Position numbers and translations under genes: made by a program
Notes under the pieces: generated by a model
Database searches by the model: none
Told to the model about the DNA's origin: nothing
What the model saw: only the letters and a program-made list of their open reading frames with translations
In this document: positions 18,335 to 26,891 of the stretch, piece after piece
Position numbering within the stretch: the first letter of the stretch is position 1
Layout: each line of letters begins with the position of its first letter
Assembly (NCBI RefSeq): GCF_004920835.1
Contig: NZ_QFHO01000007.1
Span: forward strand, 1 to 64,000
Origin: Stenotrophomonas maltophilia
Lineage (GTDB): Bacteria; Pseudomonadota; Gammaproteobacteria; Xanthomonadales; Xanthomonadaceae
Direction: 5' to 3'
DNA length: 64,000 nucleotides

Positions 18335-18361
18335 GTCCCGAAAGAGGCTGGCATCGTAGCT

Positions 18362-18480
18362 CCACCATCGAGACCGGCAGAGGGACAGGCCCTTTGAAGC
18401 CGGGGCAGCCCGCAGGCGCGCAAGCGACTGCGTAGGTGCCAAATCCTGCGGGGACCGTGGCGTCCACCGGAAGATGGTTC
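18362..18480 (+). ncRNA. SAM-I (S-box) riboswitch
   Basis: The core of the SAM-I aptamer is readable: GAGGGACAGGCCC at 18380-18392 followed by TTTGAAGCCGGGGCAGCC, a P3 stem CGCAG/CTGCG (18411-18415 with 18428-18432), GGTGCC at 18435-18440 and AAATCCTGCGGG. P1 can form between CCATC (18365-18369) and GATGG (18473-18477). It precedes a methionine-biosynthesis operon, the usual target, where SAM binding would shut expression. The 3' strand of P1 can instead pair in a hairpin ATGGT/ACCAT (18474-18487), so the two folds exclude each other. Confidence 0.88.
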
Positions 18481-18557
18481 GAACCATGCACCGCACGTGC
18501 ATCTCGAACGCGGGCCCCGCGAAGGCTCGATGGCCGATTCCCCAACCGGATCCCGCC

Positions 18558-19589
18558 ATGAGCTTCGCCGCCAGTACCGCCATTCGCCCCGAACCCTTTG
18601 TCCCCGTCAGCGTGCCGGTCGAAGACCGTGTGCATGCCGAGCGCGGTGAGTTCGCCGCGGTGCTGTCGATGCGTCACGCCGGCCCCAGCCCGGTGCGCCT
18701 GCGCTACGAGTGGGTCGGCCCGGCCAACGCGCCGGTGGTGGTGCTGGCAGGCGGCATTTCAGCCCATCGCCACGTGGCGTCCAATGCACAGTTCAGCGAG
18801 AAGGGCTGGGCCGAAGATCTGGTCGGCAGCGGGCGCGCGCTGGATCCGCAGCAGCTGCGTGTACTGGCCTTCGATTTCATCGGTGCCGACGGCGCGCTGG
18901 ACGTGCCGATCGATACCGCCGACCAGGCTGATGCACTGGCGCTGCTGCTGGACCATCTCGGCATCCGTGCGCTGAAGGCGTTCGTCGGCTATTCCTATGG
19001 CGCGCTGGTCGGCCAGCAGTTCGCGATCCGTCATCGTGCCCGTGTGCGCCAACTGGTGCTGGCCAGCGGCGCACATCGCCCGCATCCCTATGCCGCCGCC
19101 TGGCGCGCACTGCAGCGTCGTGCGGTTGCCCTTGGCCAGCTGCAGTGCGGTGAAGACCACGGCCTGGCCTTGGCGCGGCAGTTCGCCATGCTCAGCTACC
19201 GCACGCCGGAGGAATTCGGCGAGCGCTTCGACGCAGCACCGGAAGTGATCAATGGCCGCGTGCGTGTTGCCGCCGAGGACTATCTCGATGCCGCTGGTGC
19301 GCAGTACGTCGCGCGCACGCCGGTGACCGCCTACCTGCGCCTGTCCGAATCGATCGACCTGCATCGCGTCGACCCCACCGCGATTCTGCCGCCGACCGTG
19401 GTGGTGGCCGTGGAGGGCGACCGCCTAGTGCCGCTTGCCGACCTGGTCGGCCTGGTCGAAGGACTGGGCCCACGCGGCAGCCTGCGCGTATTGCGCTCGC
19501 CCTATGGCCACGACGCCTTCCTCAAAGAAACCGATCGCATCGACGCGATCCTCGCCACCGCCTTCCGCACTTCTGGAGAGTCCGCATGA
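18558..19589 (+). CDS. metX: MetX-type homoserine O-acyltransferase
   Basis: This 343-residue alpha/beta-hydrolase fold protein activates homoserine by O-acylation, the first committed step to methionine. The nucleophile elbow VGYSYGALVG, an Asp in VEGDRLVP and a His in SPYGHDAF make the triad. The MetX fold in Xanthomonadaceae includes members that use succinyl-CoA rather than acetyl-CoA; the following gene is a cystathionine gamma-synthase, which favours O-succinylhomoserine, but sequence alone does not settle it. The ATG at 18558 was chosen for the family start; it lies about 78 bases after the riboswitch and lacks a strong ribosome site. It overlaps metB by four bases (ATGA). Confidence 0.9.
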   Translation: MSFAASTAIRPEPFVPVSVPVEDRVHAERGEFAAVLSMRHAGPSPVRLRYEWVGPANAPVVVLAGGISAHRHVASNAQFSEKGWAEDLVGSGRALDPQQLRVLAFDFIGADGALDVPIDTADQADALALLLDHLGIRALKAFVGYSYGALVGQQFAIRHRARVRQLVLASGAHRPHPYAAAWRALQRRAVALGQLQCGEDHGLALARQFAMLSYRTPEEFGERFDAAPEVINGRVRVAAEDYLDAAGAQYVARTPVTAYLRLSESIDLHRVDPTAILPPTVVVAVEGDRLVPLADLVGLVEGLGPRGSLRVLRSPYGHDAFLKETDRIDAILATAFRTSGESA

Positions 19590-20821
19590 GCCTGCACGCA
19601 AACGAGCCGTCCTGTAGTCGCACCACTGCCGCCGTCCGTGCCGGCATCGATCGGGATACTGCGCATGGCGCGGTCACGCCGCCGATCGTGCTGTCATCGA
19701 ATTTCAGCTTTGAAGGTTTCGGCAACAAGCGCCAGTACGACTACACGCGCAGTGGCAACCCGACCCGCGACCTGCTGGGTGAAGCGCTTGCGGAACTGGA
19801 GGGCGGCGCCGGTGGCGTCATCACTGCCACCGGCATGGGCGCGATCAACCTGGTGTTGAACGCGCTGCTGCAGCCGGGCGATACCCTGGTGGTGCCGCAC
19901 GATGCGTACGGTGGCAGCTGGCGCCTGTTCAATGCGCTGGCGAAGAAGGGCCACTTCGAACTGGTCACCGCTGACCTGACCGATCCGCGCGCGCTGGCGC
20001 AGGCGTTGGCCACCCAGCCGAAGCTGGTGCTGGTGGAAACGCCGTCCAACCCGCTGCTGCGCATCACCGACCTGCGCTTCGTCATCGAGGCGGCACACAA
20101 GGCTGGTGCGCTGGTAGTGGTCGACAACACCTTCCTGTCGCCGGCGCTGCAACAACCGCTGTCGTTCGGCGCGGACCTGGTGCTGCATTCGACCACCAAG
20201 TACATCAACGGCCACAGTGACGTGGTCGGCGGTGCGGTGATCGCGCGTGATCCGGCACTGCATGAGCAGCTGGTGTGGTGGGGCAATGCGCTGGGCCTGA
20301 CCGGTTCGCCGTTCGACGCCTTCCTGACCTTGCGCGGCCTGCGCACGCTGGATGCGCGCCTGCGCGTGCACCAGGAGAACACCGCCTCGATCGTGGCCCT
20401 GCTGGATCAGCATCCGGCGGTCGGCGCGGTCTACTACCCGGGCCTGGCAGATCATCCGGGCCATGCCATTGCCGCGCGCCAGCAGAGTGGTTTCGGCGCG
20501 ATGCTGTCGTTCGAACTGGCAGACTGTGCCGGTGACGATCCGCATGCCGCTGTGCGCGCGTTCGTCGATGGCCTGCGTTGCTTCACCCTGGCCGAATCGC
20601 TGGGTGGCGTCGAAAGCCTGATCGCGCATCCGGCGACGATGACCCATGCAGCGATGACCGCCGAAGCGCGCGCGGCCGCCGGCATCAGCGAAGGCCTGCT
20701 GCGCCTGTCGGTCGGCATCGAGGCCGAGCGTGACCTGCTGGCGGATCTCGGCGCAGCACTGCGGCGCGCCGAAGCGGTGATTGATGCGGCTGCACGCCGC
20801 AAACAGGTGGTGGATGCATGA
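19586..20821 (+). CDS. metB: Cystathionine gamma-synthase
   Basis: This 411-residue PLP enzyme of the Cys/Met metabolism class would join O-acylhomoserine and cysteine into cystathionine. The PLP lysine sits in STTKYINGHSDVVGG, and ETPSNPLLRI, YYPGLADHPGH and FTLAESLGGVESLIAHP are family hallmarks. Its start overlaps the metX stop and its stop overlaps the hom start, so all three genes are translationally coupled under the SAM-I riboswitch. An O-succinylhomoserine sulfhydrylase activity cannot be excluded from sequence. Confidence 0.92.
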   Translation: MSLHANEPSCSRTTAAVRAGIDRDTAHGAVTPPIVLSSNFSFEGFGNKRQYDYTRSGNPTRDLLGEALAELEGGAGGVITATGMGAINLVLNALLQPGDTLVVPHDAYGGSWRLFNALAKKGHFELVTADLTDPRALAQALATQPKLVLVETPSNPLLRITDLRFVIEAAHKAGALVVVDNTFLSPALQQPLSFGADLVLHSTTKYINGHSDVVGGAVIARDPALHEQLVWWGNALGLTGSPFDAFLTLRGLRTLDARLRVHQENTASIVALLDQHPAVGAVYYPGLADHPGHAIAARQQSGFGAMLSFELADCAGDDPHAAVRAFVDGLRCFTLAESLGGVESLIAHPATMTHAAMTAEARAAAGISEGLLRLSVGIEAERDLLADLGAALRRAEAVIDAAARRKQVVDA

Positions 20822-21885
20822 GCGCACTCGCCGCTGACATTCCTGCGCTGGGCGCGGGGCGCCTGGCGCTGCTCGGCACTGGCACGGTTGGTTCGGCCTT
20901 CGTGCAGCGCTACCAGGCATTGCAGGCGCGCGGGCTTGAGCTGCCCAGCGTGCAGTGGCTGGCCAATTCGCGCACCGCGCTGGCGATCGACCGTGATCTG
21001 GCGCTGCCGCTGGAACTGGCGCGGCGTGCGCCGCGTGATGGCCAGAGCTCGCCGCCATGGGCCAGTGCCGAAGGGCTGGAGCGTGGCGACGTGGTGGTCG
21101 ATGCCACCGCCAGTGAAGACGTCGCCGCGCGCCACGTGCAGTGGTTGGCGCGCGGTGTGCACGTGGTGACTGCCAACAAGCTGGGCCGTGGCGCGCAGCT
21201 GGCACGCGCACAGGCCATTGCCGATAGCTGTGCCGACAGCGGTGCGCGCTACGGCGACAGCGCCACGGTGGGCGCGGGCCTGCCGTTGCTCAGCAGCCTG
21301 CGCGCGCTGGTGGCCGGTGGTGACCACATCCATGCCATCGAGGGCGTGCTGTCCGGTTCGCTGGCTTGGCTGTTCCATCGCTATGACGGCCAAGCGCCGT
21401 TCTCGGCGGCGGTGCGCGAAGCGCTGGCGGCGGGCTACACCGAACCCGACCCACGCCTGGATCTGTCCGGCGAGGATGTGCGCCGCAAGTTGCTGATCCT
21501 GGCCCGCAGCAGCGGGCTGGCGCTGGATGCTTCGCAGGTGCAGGTGGATTCGCTGGTACCCGAAACACTGGCAGCGCTGCCGCTGGAGGATGCCGTGGCT
21601 GCGCTGGAACAGCTGGATGCGCCGCTGCAGGCGCGCTGGCAGCAGGCACGCGACAACGGACGCGTGCTGCGGTTTGTCGGCCGGGTTGACGGCAATGGTG
21701 CCCAGGTGGGCCTGCGCGAGCTGCCGGCCGATCATCCGCTGGCACAGGGCGCGGGCACCGACAACCGGGTAGCGATCCACAGCGATCGCTATCAGCGCCA
21801 GCCGTTGTTGATCCAGGGACCGGGCGCGGGCGCGGAAGTCACCGCGGCCGCGCTGCTGGATGACGTGCTGCGGATCGTGGGTTGA
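20818..21885 (+). CDS. hom: Homoserine dehydrogenase (monofunctional)
   Basis: This 355-residue enzyme reduces aspartate semialdehyde to homoserine. The dinucleotide-binding start LALLGTGTVGSAF, VTANKLGRG and the catalytic region SATVGAGLPLLSSLRALVAGGD with GVLSGSLAWLFHRYD and YTEPDPRLDLSGEDVRRKLLILAR are clear. It resembles the C-terminal half of the E. coli ThrA/MetL bifunctional enzymes but has no aspartokinase and no ACT domain. Feedback control is therefore probably at the RNA level through the riboswitch, with this copy dedicated to methionine. Confidence 0.93.
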   Translation: MSALAADIPALGAGRLALLGTGTVGSAFVQRYQALQARGLELPSVQWLANSRTALAIDRDLALPLELARRAPRDGQSSPPWASAEGLERGDVVVDATASEDVAARHVQWLARGVHVVTANKLGRGAQLARAQAIADSCADSGARYGDSATVGAGLPLLSSLRALVAGGDHIHAIEGVLSGSLAWLFHRYDGQAPFSAAVREALAAGYTEPDPRLDLSGEDVRRKLLILARSSGLALDASQVQVDSLVPETLAALPLEDAVAALEQLDAPLQARWQQARDNGRVLRFVGRVDGNGAQVGLRELPADHPLAQGAGTDNRVAIHSDRYQRQPLLIQGPGAGAEVTAAALLDDVLRIVG

Positions 21886-21904
21886 CGTCCCTGCTGCTGC
21901 GCTC

Positions 21905-21963
21905 GCCGGGCATGGCCCGGCGCTACCAACCCCGCTCGCAGGTAGCGCCGGGCCATGCCCGGC
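21905..21963. repeat. SMAG-type repeat pair
   Basis: CCGGGCATGGCCCGG followed by CGCTACC (to 21927) and the mirror unit GGTAGCGCCGGGCCATGCCCGG (21941-21962) form two inverted hairpins. They lie between the convergent hom and hydrolase genes. Confidence 0.85.
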
Positions 21964-21975
21964 GGACCCGCAATC

Positions 21976-22971
21976 TCAACGCGACTTCAACGCATTCAAC
22001 AACGCCGCATTGAACTGCTTCGGGTCCTGCACCTGCGGTGAATGCCCAAGCTCGGAGAACTCGACCAGCGTCGCGCCCGGAATCGCCTCGGCCGCCCTCT
22101 TGCCCAGCACCGGATAGTTGCCCAGCGTCGCCTTCAGTTCCGGCGGCGCCAGGTCACGGCCGATCGCCGTGCGGTCCTTCTGGCCGATGAACAGCGTGGT
22201 CGGCACCTGCAGGTTCTTCAGCTCGTAGACCACCGGCTGGTTGAACACCATGTCCGAGGCCAGGGCCTGGCTCCACGCGACGGCCTGCCTGCCCGGGCCT
22301 TCGTACATGCCCGACTGCATCCTCGCCCAGGTTTCATAGGCCGGCTTCCATTGGCCGTCGTAGTACACGTCCAGCTGGTAGCGGCGGATACTGTCGTAGC
22401 TGGTTTTCAGTTCGCCTGCGTACCACGTATCCAGGCTGCGCCATGGCACGCCCAGCGCCTTCCAGTCTTCCAGTCCGATCGGGTTGACCAGTGACAGACT
22501 GCGCAGGTCCTGCCGGTACATCAGCGCATAGCGCACCGCCAGCATGCCGCCCATCGAATGGCCGACCAGATGCACCGGCATGCCCTCCAGTTGCAACTGC
22601 TGCAGCAGCGCATGGGTGTTGGCCGCCAGCTGCGCGAACGAGTACTGGTAGCGCTCGGGCTTGCTGGATTTGCAGAAGCCCACCTGGTCGGGCGCGATGA
22701 CCCGGTAACCGGCGTTCAGCAGCGGCGCGATGGTCTGCTGCCAGGTGGCTGCGCAGAAATTCTTGCCGTGCAGCAGTACCACCACGCCGATGGCGCGGCG
22801 CTTGGGCAGGACATCCAGATAGGCCATCTCCACGGGCTGCCGCTGTGATTCCAGTGCGAACGTCTTGACTGGATAGCCGTAGTCGAAGCCCTCCAGCCGC
22901 GGACCATAGGTCGGTGCGGCAGCGACGGATAGCGGCAGGCAGGCAAGCAGTGCGGCGGCGGTTACGCGCAT
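21976..22971 (-). CDS. Secreted alpha/beta hydrolase
   Basis: This 331-residue protein has a signal peptide (MRVTAAALLACLPLSVAA-A) and a complete alpha/beta-hydrolase core: HGKNFCAATW (oxyanion region), APDQVGFCKSSKP, nucleophile elbow GHSMGGMLA, an Asp in IGQKDRTAIGRD and a His in SELGHSPQVQ. It probably acts in the periplasm or outside the cell. The substrate is unknown; similar proteins are annotated as esterases or epoxide-hydrolase-like. It stands alone between repeat elements. Confidence 0.85.
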   Translation of the reverse strand: MRVTAAALLACLPLSVAAAPTYGPRLEGFDYGYPVKTFALESQRQPVEMAYLDVLPKRRAIGVVVLLHGKNFCAATWQQTIAPLLNAGYRVIAPDQVGFCKSSKPERYQYSFAQLAANTHALLQQLQLEGMPVHLVGHSMGGMLAVRYALMYRQDLRSLSLVNPIGLEDWKALGVPWRSLDTWYAGELKTSYDSIRRYQLDVYYDGQWKPAYETWARMQSGMYEGPGRQAVAWSQALASDMVFNQPVVYELKNLQVPTTLFIGQKDRTAIGRDLAPPELKATLGNYPVLGKRAAEAIPGATLVEFSELGHSPQVQDPKQFNAALLNALKSR

Positions 22972-23063
22972 GGGGCAATCCGGGGCGAGGGAGCCCCGAG
23001 CCTAACCGGAACGCGGTGACGGTGTCGTCCGGCGGGGCAGATTCGACCGGGTATAGGCGACCG

Positions 23064-23154
23064 GGTAGAGTCGACTGTTAGTCGACTGCCTTCCCGACAA
23101 CCAGCGAAAAGCCCGCGCTGCGCGCGATAGTCGACCAACGGTCGACTCTACCCC
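23064..23154. repeat. SMAG-type repeat pair, GTCGAC variant
   Basis: GGTAGAGTCGACTGTTAGTCGACTGCC (from 23064) and the inverse unit ending GTCGACTCTACC (to about 23153) form a head-to-head pair. The stem sequence AGTCGAC differs from the other copies, but the GTAG/CTAC ends are retained. It lies between the starts of the hydrolase and the end of sdaA. Confidence 0.8.
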
Positions 23155-23160
23155 GGGCGT

Positions 23161-24543
23161 TCAGCACTCGATGACGTTCACCGCCAGGCCACCGCGGCTG
23201 GTTTCCTTGTACTTGTCCTGCATGTCGCGGCCGGTATCGCGCATGGTCTTGATCACCTTGTCCAGCGACACCTTGTGCTTGCCGTCGCCACGCATCGCCA
23301 TGCGCGAGGCATTGATCGCCTTCACCGCACCCATCGCGTTGCGCTCGATGCAGGGGATCTGCACCAGTCCACCGATCGGGTCGCAGGTCAGGCCCAGGTT
23401 GTGTTCCATGCCGATTTCCGCGGCGTTCTCGATCTGGCTGGGGTTGCCACCCAGTGCGGCAACCAGACCGCCCGCTGCCATCGAACAGGCCACGCCCACT
23501 TCGCCCTGGCAGCCCACTTCGGCGCCGGAGATCGAGGCGTTTTCCTTGTACAGGATGCCGATCGCCGCCGAGGTAAGCAGGAAGTCGAACACGCGCTGCT
23601 CGTTCGCACCCGGGCAGAAACGGTCGAAGTAATGCAGCACGGCGGGCAGCACGCCGGCCGCACCGTTGGTCGGCGCGGTCACCACGCGGCCACCGGCGGC
23701 GTTCTCTTCGTTCACCGCCAGCGCGTACAGATTGACCCAGTCCAGCGTGGTCAGCGGATCGCGCATTGCCGCTTCCGGCTTCGACGACAGCTCGCGGTAC
23801 AGCGCTGGTGCACGACGGCCCACCTTCAGGCCGCCCGGCAGCACGCCTTCTTCACGGATTCCGCGGCTCACGCACGACTGCATCGCGCTCCAGATCTCGC
23901 GCAGGTTGGCGCGGATCTCGTCTTCGCTGCGCCAGCACTTCTCGTTCTCGAACATCAGCTGGGCGATGCTCAGGCCACTGCGCGCGGTCTGCGCCAGCAG
24001 CTCGTCGCCGCTCTTGAACGGGTAGGGCAGCGGGGTTTCGTCGGGCACGATGCGGTCATCGGCCGCGTCGTCCTGGTTGACCACGAAGCCACCACCGACG
24101 GAGTAGTAATCGCGGGTGGCGATCACTTCGTCCTCGGCGTTGTACGCGGTGAAGCGCATGCCGTTGGTGTGGTACGGCAGCTTCTGGCGCTTGTTCATGC
24201 CGAGGTCGCGCTTCTCGTCGAAGGCGATCTCGTGCTGGCCCATCAGCTGGATGCGCTTGCTGCTGCGGATGCGCTCCAGGGTGGCCGGAATGATGTCCGG
24301 GTCGATCAGGTTCGGCCGCTGCCCTTCCAGGCCCAGCAGGATCGCCTTGTCGGTGCCATGGCCGCGGCCGGTCAGCGCCAGCGAGCCGTAGACATCGGCA
24401 CGGATGCGCGCGACCTCGTGCAGGCGGCCCGGATCGAGCAGCCAACGGTGGATGAATCGCTCGGCGGCCTTCATCGGCCCGACGGTGTGCGAGGAGCTCG
24501 GGCCAATGCCGATCTTGAAAACGTCGAACGTGCTGACAGCCAT
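23161..24543 (-). CDS. sdaA: L-serine ammonia-lyase (L-serine dehydratase)
   Basis: This 460-residue iron-sulfur enzyme converts L-serine to pyruvate and ammonia. The N-terminal beta domain starts [23 protein letters not shown], a family signature, and the alpha domain contains the cluster and active-site region with [38 protein letters not shown] and SRGGLAVN near the C-terminus. It is a fused single-chain type. Its ATG at 24543 lies about 100 bases from the divergent glutaredoxin-like gene, so the two may share a control region. Confidence 0.95.
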   Translation of the reverse strand: MAVSTFDVFKIGIGPSSSHTVGPMKAAERFIHRWLLDPGRLHEVARIRADVYGSLALTGRGHGTDKAILLGLEGQRPNLIDPDIIPATLERIRSSKRIQLMGQHEIAFDEKRDLGMNKRQKLPYHTNGMRFTAYNAEDEVIATRDYYSVGGGFVVNQDDAADDRIVPDETPLPYPFKSGDELLAQTARSGLSIAQLMFENEKCWRSEDEIRANLREIWSAMQSCVSRGIREEGVLPGGLKVGRRAPALYRELSSKPEAAMRDPLTTLDWVNLYALAVNEENAAGGRVVTAPTNGAAGVLPAVLHYFDRFCPGANEQRVFDFLLTSAAIGILYKENASISGAEVGCQGEVGVACSMAAGGLVAALGGNPSQIENAAEIGMEHNLGLTCDPIGGLVQIPCIERNAMGAVKAINASRMAMRGDGKHKVSLDKVIKTMRDTGRDMQDKYKETSRGGLAVNVIEC

Positions 24544-24643
24544 GGTTGCCGTACTGCGGGTACCGGAAGAGACCGCTATTCTAGCGGTTCACGCCGCACT
24601 TCCATGGCTGCGGCGCAGCATTTCCGCCAAGGAGACCCATCCG

Positions 24644-24874
24644 GTGTTGACTCTGTTCCAGCGTGACGACTGCCACCTGTGCGACATGGCACTGGCCGAG
24701 CTGGCCAAGGCCAGGGCGCCGGAGTTCGAATCGGTGTTCCTGGATGACCAGCCGGCGCTGGAAGCGCGCTACGGCGCGCGGGTGCCTGTGCTGCGCGACG
24801 AGCGCGGCGGGCGCGAGCTGGACTGGCCGTTCGATGCGGCCACGGTTCAGGCCTGGCTGGCTGTCGATCGGTAG
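24644..24874 (+). CDS. Glutaredoxin-family protein
   Basis: This is a 76-residue thioredoxin-fold protein with an active-site CHLC motif at the N-terminus (LTLFQRDDCHLCDMAL) and the cis-Pro region RVPVLRD. It belongs to the short glutaredoxin-like family (DUF836). I chose a GTG start at 24644 because AAGGAG lies nine bases before it and the protein then starts at the natural first strand; longer in-frame starts would overlap the sdaA promoter. Its TAG stop lies inside the GTAG of the following repeat. Confidence 0.82.
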   Translation: MLTLFQRDDCHLCDMALAELAKARAPEFESVFLDDQPALEARYGARVPVLRDERGGRELDWPFDAATVQAWLAVDR

Positions 24875-24898
24875 TGCCGGCCAGCGGCCGGCACTACC
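24870..24898. repeat. SMAG-type palindrome overlapping a stop codon
   Basis: GTAGTGCCGGCC and GGCCGGCACTAC form a full palindrome with a 3-base loop. The TAG at 24872-24874 is the stop codon of the glutaredoxin-like gene. Confidence 0.88.
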
Positions 24899-24907
24899 GG
24901 AGATGAT

Positions 24908-24928
24908 GGCCGGGGCGGTGCCCCGGCC
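24908..24928 (-). terminator. Hairpin downstream of the YceI operon
   Basis: GGCCGGGGC (24908-24916) pairs over 9 bp with GCCCCGGCC (24920-24928) just after the YceI stop codon on the minus strand. There is no good T-tract. Confidence 0.6.
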
Positions 24929-24933
24929 GTTAC

Positions 24934-25506
24934 TCATTTCGCGTCGAACTTCACGATCGTGCTGATCGCGGTTTCGTCCGGAATGGTCTTGGTATCGGCC
25001 CAATCACCGCCGCCGACGCCGAAGTCCAGGCGCTTGACCGTGGCCTTGCCGGTCAGCACTGGCTGGGTGCCCGGCTTCCAGGTGAAGGTGAGGGTGACCG
25101 GCTTGCTGACGCCGCGCAGTTCCAGGGTGCCGTCGGCGGCGAACTGGTCGTTGCCCACCGCACGGAAGCCCTTGGCGGTGTAGCGCGCAGTGGCGAACTT
25201 GCCGACGTTGAAGAAGTCCGCGGTCTGCAGGGTCGAGTCGCGATCACTGTTGCCACTCTTGGCGCCGGCCAGCGGGATCACCACGTCCAGCGAACCGGCG
25301 GCCGGATTGGCCGGGTCGAAGCTGAGCTTGGTGGCGAAGCCCGGGAAACTGCCGGTGAACACCTCACCGTCGTACTTGGTGGCGAACACCAGGATCGAGC
25401 CGGTGCCAGGCGCCTGCGCGTAGTCGGCGGCGAGCACCGGGGCGGTGGCCAGCATGCCGGCCAGGGCGGCGGCCACGGCGGCCGGAGTGGTCAGTTTCAG
25501 GTTCAT
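24934..25506 (-). CDS. YceI-family periplasmic protein (1)
   Basis: This 190-residue YceI-like lipocalin-fold protein has a signal peptide ending LATAPVLAA-DY. The conserved core includes SILVFATKYDGEVFTGSFPGF, the typical central stretch STLQTADFFNVGKFATARYTAKG and LRGVSKPVTLTFTWK. Family members bind isoprenoid quinone or similar lipids in the periplasm. It is the last gene of a three-gene operon with cytochrome b561 and a second YceI. Its ribosome site AAGGA overlaps the end of the b561 gene. Confidence 0.9.
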   Translation of the reverse strand: MNLKLTTPAAVAAALAGMLATAPVLAADYAQAPGTGSILVFATKYDGEVFTGSFPGFATKLSFDPANPAAGSLDVVIPLAGAKSGNSDRDSTLQTADFFNVGKFATARYTAKGFRAVGNDQFAADGTLELRGVSKPVTLTFTWKPGTQPVLTGKATVKRLDFGVGGGDWADTKTIPDETAISTIVKFDAK

Positions 25507-25509
25507 CGA

Positions 25510-26082
25510 TCAGTCCTTCTGAGGGGAGGCGAGCCAGCCGCGCGGCAACATGCGGGACAACGTTGCATCGCGCTGGAACAGGTGGTGGTAGAAGGCAGCA
25601 CCGGCATGGGCCAGCACCACCGCGATCAACAGCCAGAAGCCGTATTCGTGGATGGCATGGGACACCGCCACGACCTGCGGGTCCGGGCCGCTGAGTTTCG
25701 GCACATCAACCAGGCCGAACCAGCGGAAGGGGCGCAGGCCACTGGCCGAGTCGTACAGCCAGCCCGACAGCGGGATGGCGAACATCAGCACGTAGAGCAG
25801 CACGTGGGTGGCGCTGGCGATGCGTTCCTGCCAGCTGGGCACGCCCGGCACCGGCTTGGGCGCACCGGCATACACGCGCCAGCCGAGGCGGAAGAGCACC
25901 AGCGCCAGCACGGTAATGCCGATCGACTTGTGCGCGGTGTAGACCCAGAAATACTTGGGGGTCTTGGGCAGTTCGCCCATCGTCAGGCCGACCACGCCCA
26001 GGGCGAGGATCAGCAATGCGATCAACCAATGCAGGATCTGGCTGACACTCCCCCAGGCGGCGGGGGTGTTCTTGGCGGTCAT
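25510..26082 (-). CDS. Cytochrome b561 family protein
   Basis: This 190-residue membrane protein has four hydrophobic helices and paired histidines for two b hemes, in QILHWLIALLILALG, YTAHKSIGITVLALVLFRLGW, HVLLYVLMFAIPLSGWLYDS and HEYGFWLLIAVVLAHAGAAFYHHLFQRD. It would shuttle electrons across or within the inner membrane, probably from quinol. Being sandwiched between two YceI genes, in the order yceI-b561-yceI, suggests a shared quinone-related function. GAGGA precedes the ATG. Confidence 0.93.
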   Translation of the reverse strand: MTAKNTPAAWGSVSQILHWLIALLILALGVVGLTMGELPKTPKYFWVYTAHKSIGITVLALVLFRLGWRVYAGAPKPVPGVPSWQERIASATHVLLYVLMFAIPLSGWLYDSASGLRPFRWFGLVDVPKLSGPDPQVVAVSHAIHEYGFWLLIAVVLAHAGAAFYHHLFQRDATLSRMLPRGWLASPQKD

Positions 26083-26092
26083 GAAGGGTCCT

Positions 26093-26725
26093 CTAGCGGG
26101 CCGTCTTGGGATCGGAGTGCGGAACGGGAGCGGGAGTTCCCGGGGCGTCGCTGCGGTCGAGGGTGGCTTCAGCCTCGATCCTCAGCTGTACTGCATCACC
26201 GATGACGCCCGGCCAGGCGGTGATGCCGAACGCACGCCGGCTCAGTGTGGTGCTGGCGGAAAAACCGGCGGTGCGTCGGAACGGGGGTAGCGGGTAGCGC
26301 TTGATGGCGTTGAGGGTCACGTCCAGCGTGACCTCCTGGCTGACCCCGCGCAGGGTCAGGGTGCCGATCACGTGGGCACGCCTGGCATCGATCGGTTCAA
26401 CCCGGGTGGAGACGAAGCGCGCGCTCGGGAAGCGCTCGCCATCGAGCAGGCTGCGGGCCAGCGTGGCCTGGTTCCACTTGGCATCGCCAAGGTCCAATCG
26501 CGACACGGGGACTTCGACGTCGAGCGTAGCCTCGCGCCAGTTGTCGGGATCGAACTGCAGGCGGCCCTCACTGCCGGAGACCGTCCCCATCGCCTGCGAG
26601 TAGCCGGCATGGTCGATGGCGAACAGCACCCGCGTATGTACTGGGTCGAGGCGATAGGTGTCTGCGTCCGCCCAAGCGGGCGCTGTGGCGAGCATCATCG
26701 GCAGCAGGGCCAGGCAGGGACGCAT
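26093..26725 (-). CDS. YceI-family periplasmic protein (2)
   Basis: This 210-residue YceI-like protein with signal peptide (MRPCLALLPMMLATAPAWA-D) is the first gene of the yceI-b561-yceI operon. The core DPVHTRVLFAIDHAGYSQAMGTVSGSEGRLQFD and LTLRGVSQEVTLDVTLNAIKRYPLPPFRRTAGFSASTTLSRRAFGI is typical. It is only distantly similar to the other copy (24934-25506), so this is an old duplication or separate recruitment. Confidence 0.9.
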   Translation of the reverse strand: MRPCLALLPMMLATAPAWADADTYRLDPVHTRVLFAIDHAGYSQAMGTVSGSEGRLQFDPDNWREATLDVEVPVSRLDLGDAKWNQATLARSLLDGERFPSARFVSTRVEPIDARRAHVIGTLTLRGVSQEVTLDVTLNAIKRYPLPPFRRTAGFSASTTLSRRAFGITAWPGVIGDAVQLRIEAEATLDRSDAPGTPAPVPHSDPKTAR

Positions 26726-26891
26726 CGATGGCGGGTTCCGGAAGGGGGGACGCTGCGATCATACGCATAGCCCCCTGCCAACGTTGCGTGCACGGCTGCA
26801 ACAGTTCGTGGTGGTATTGCCTCTGGAAACAGGCTGTTGCAGCGATGGACCTGCCCCTGTGTGACAATCGGGACAGGACAGGGGGTTCAGG

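Noticed and set aside
24404..24643. An N-terminal extension of the glutaredoxin-like protein by 80 residues
   Set aside because: It would run antisense through the start of sdaA and has no thioredoxin-fold features; the AAGGAG at 24629-24634 marks the GTG start.
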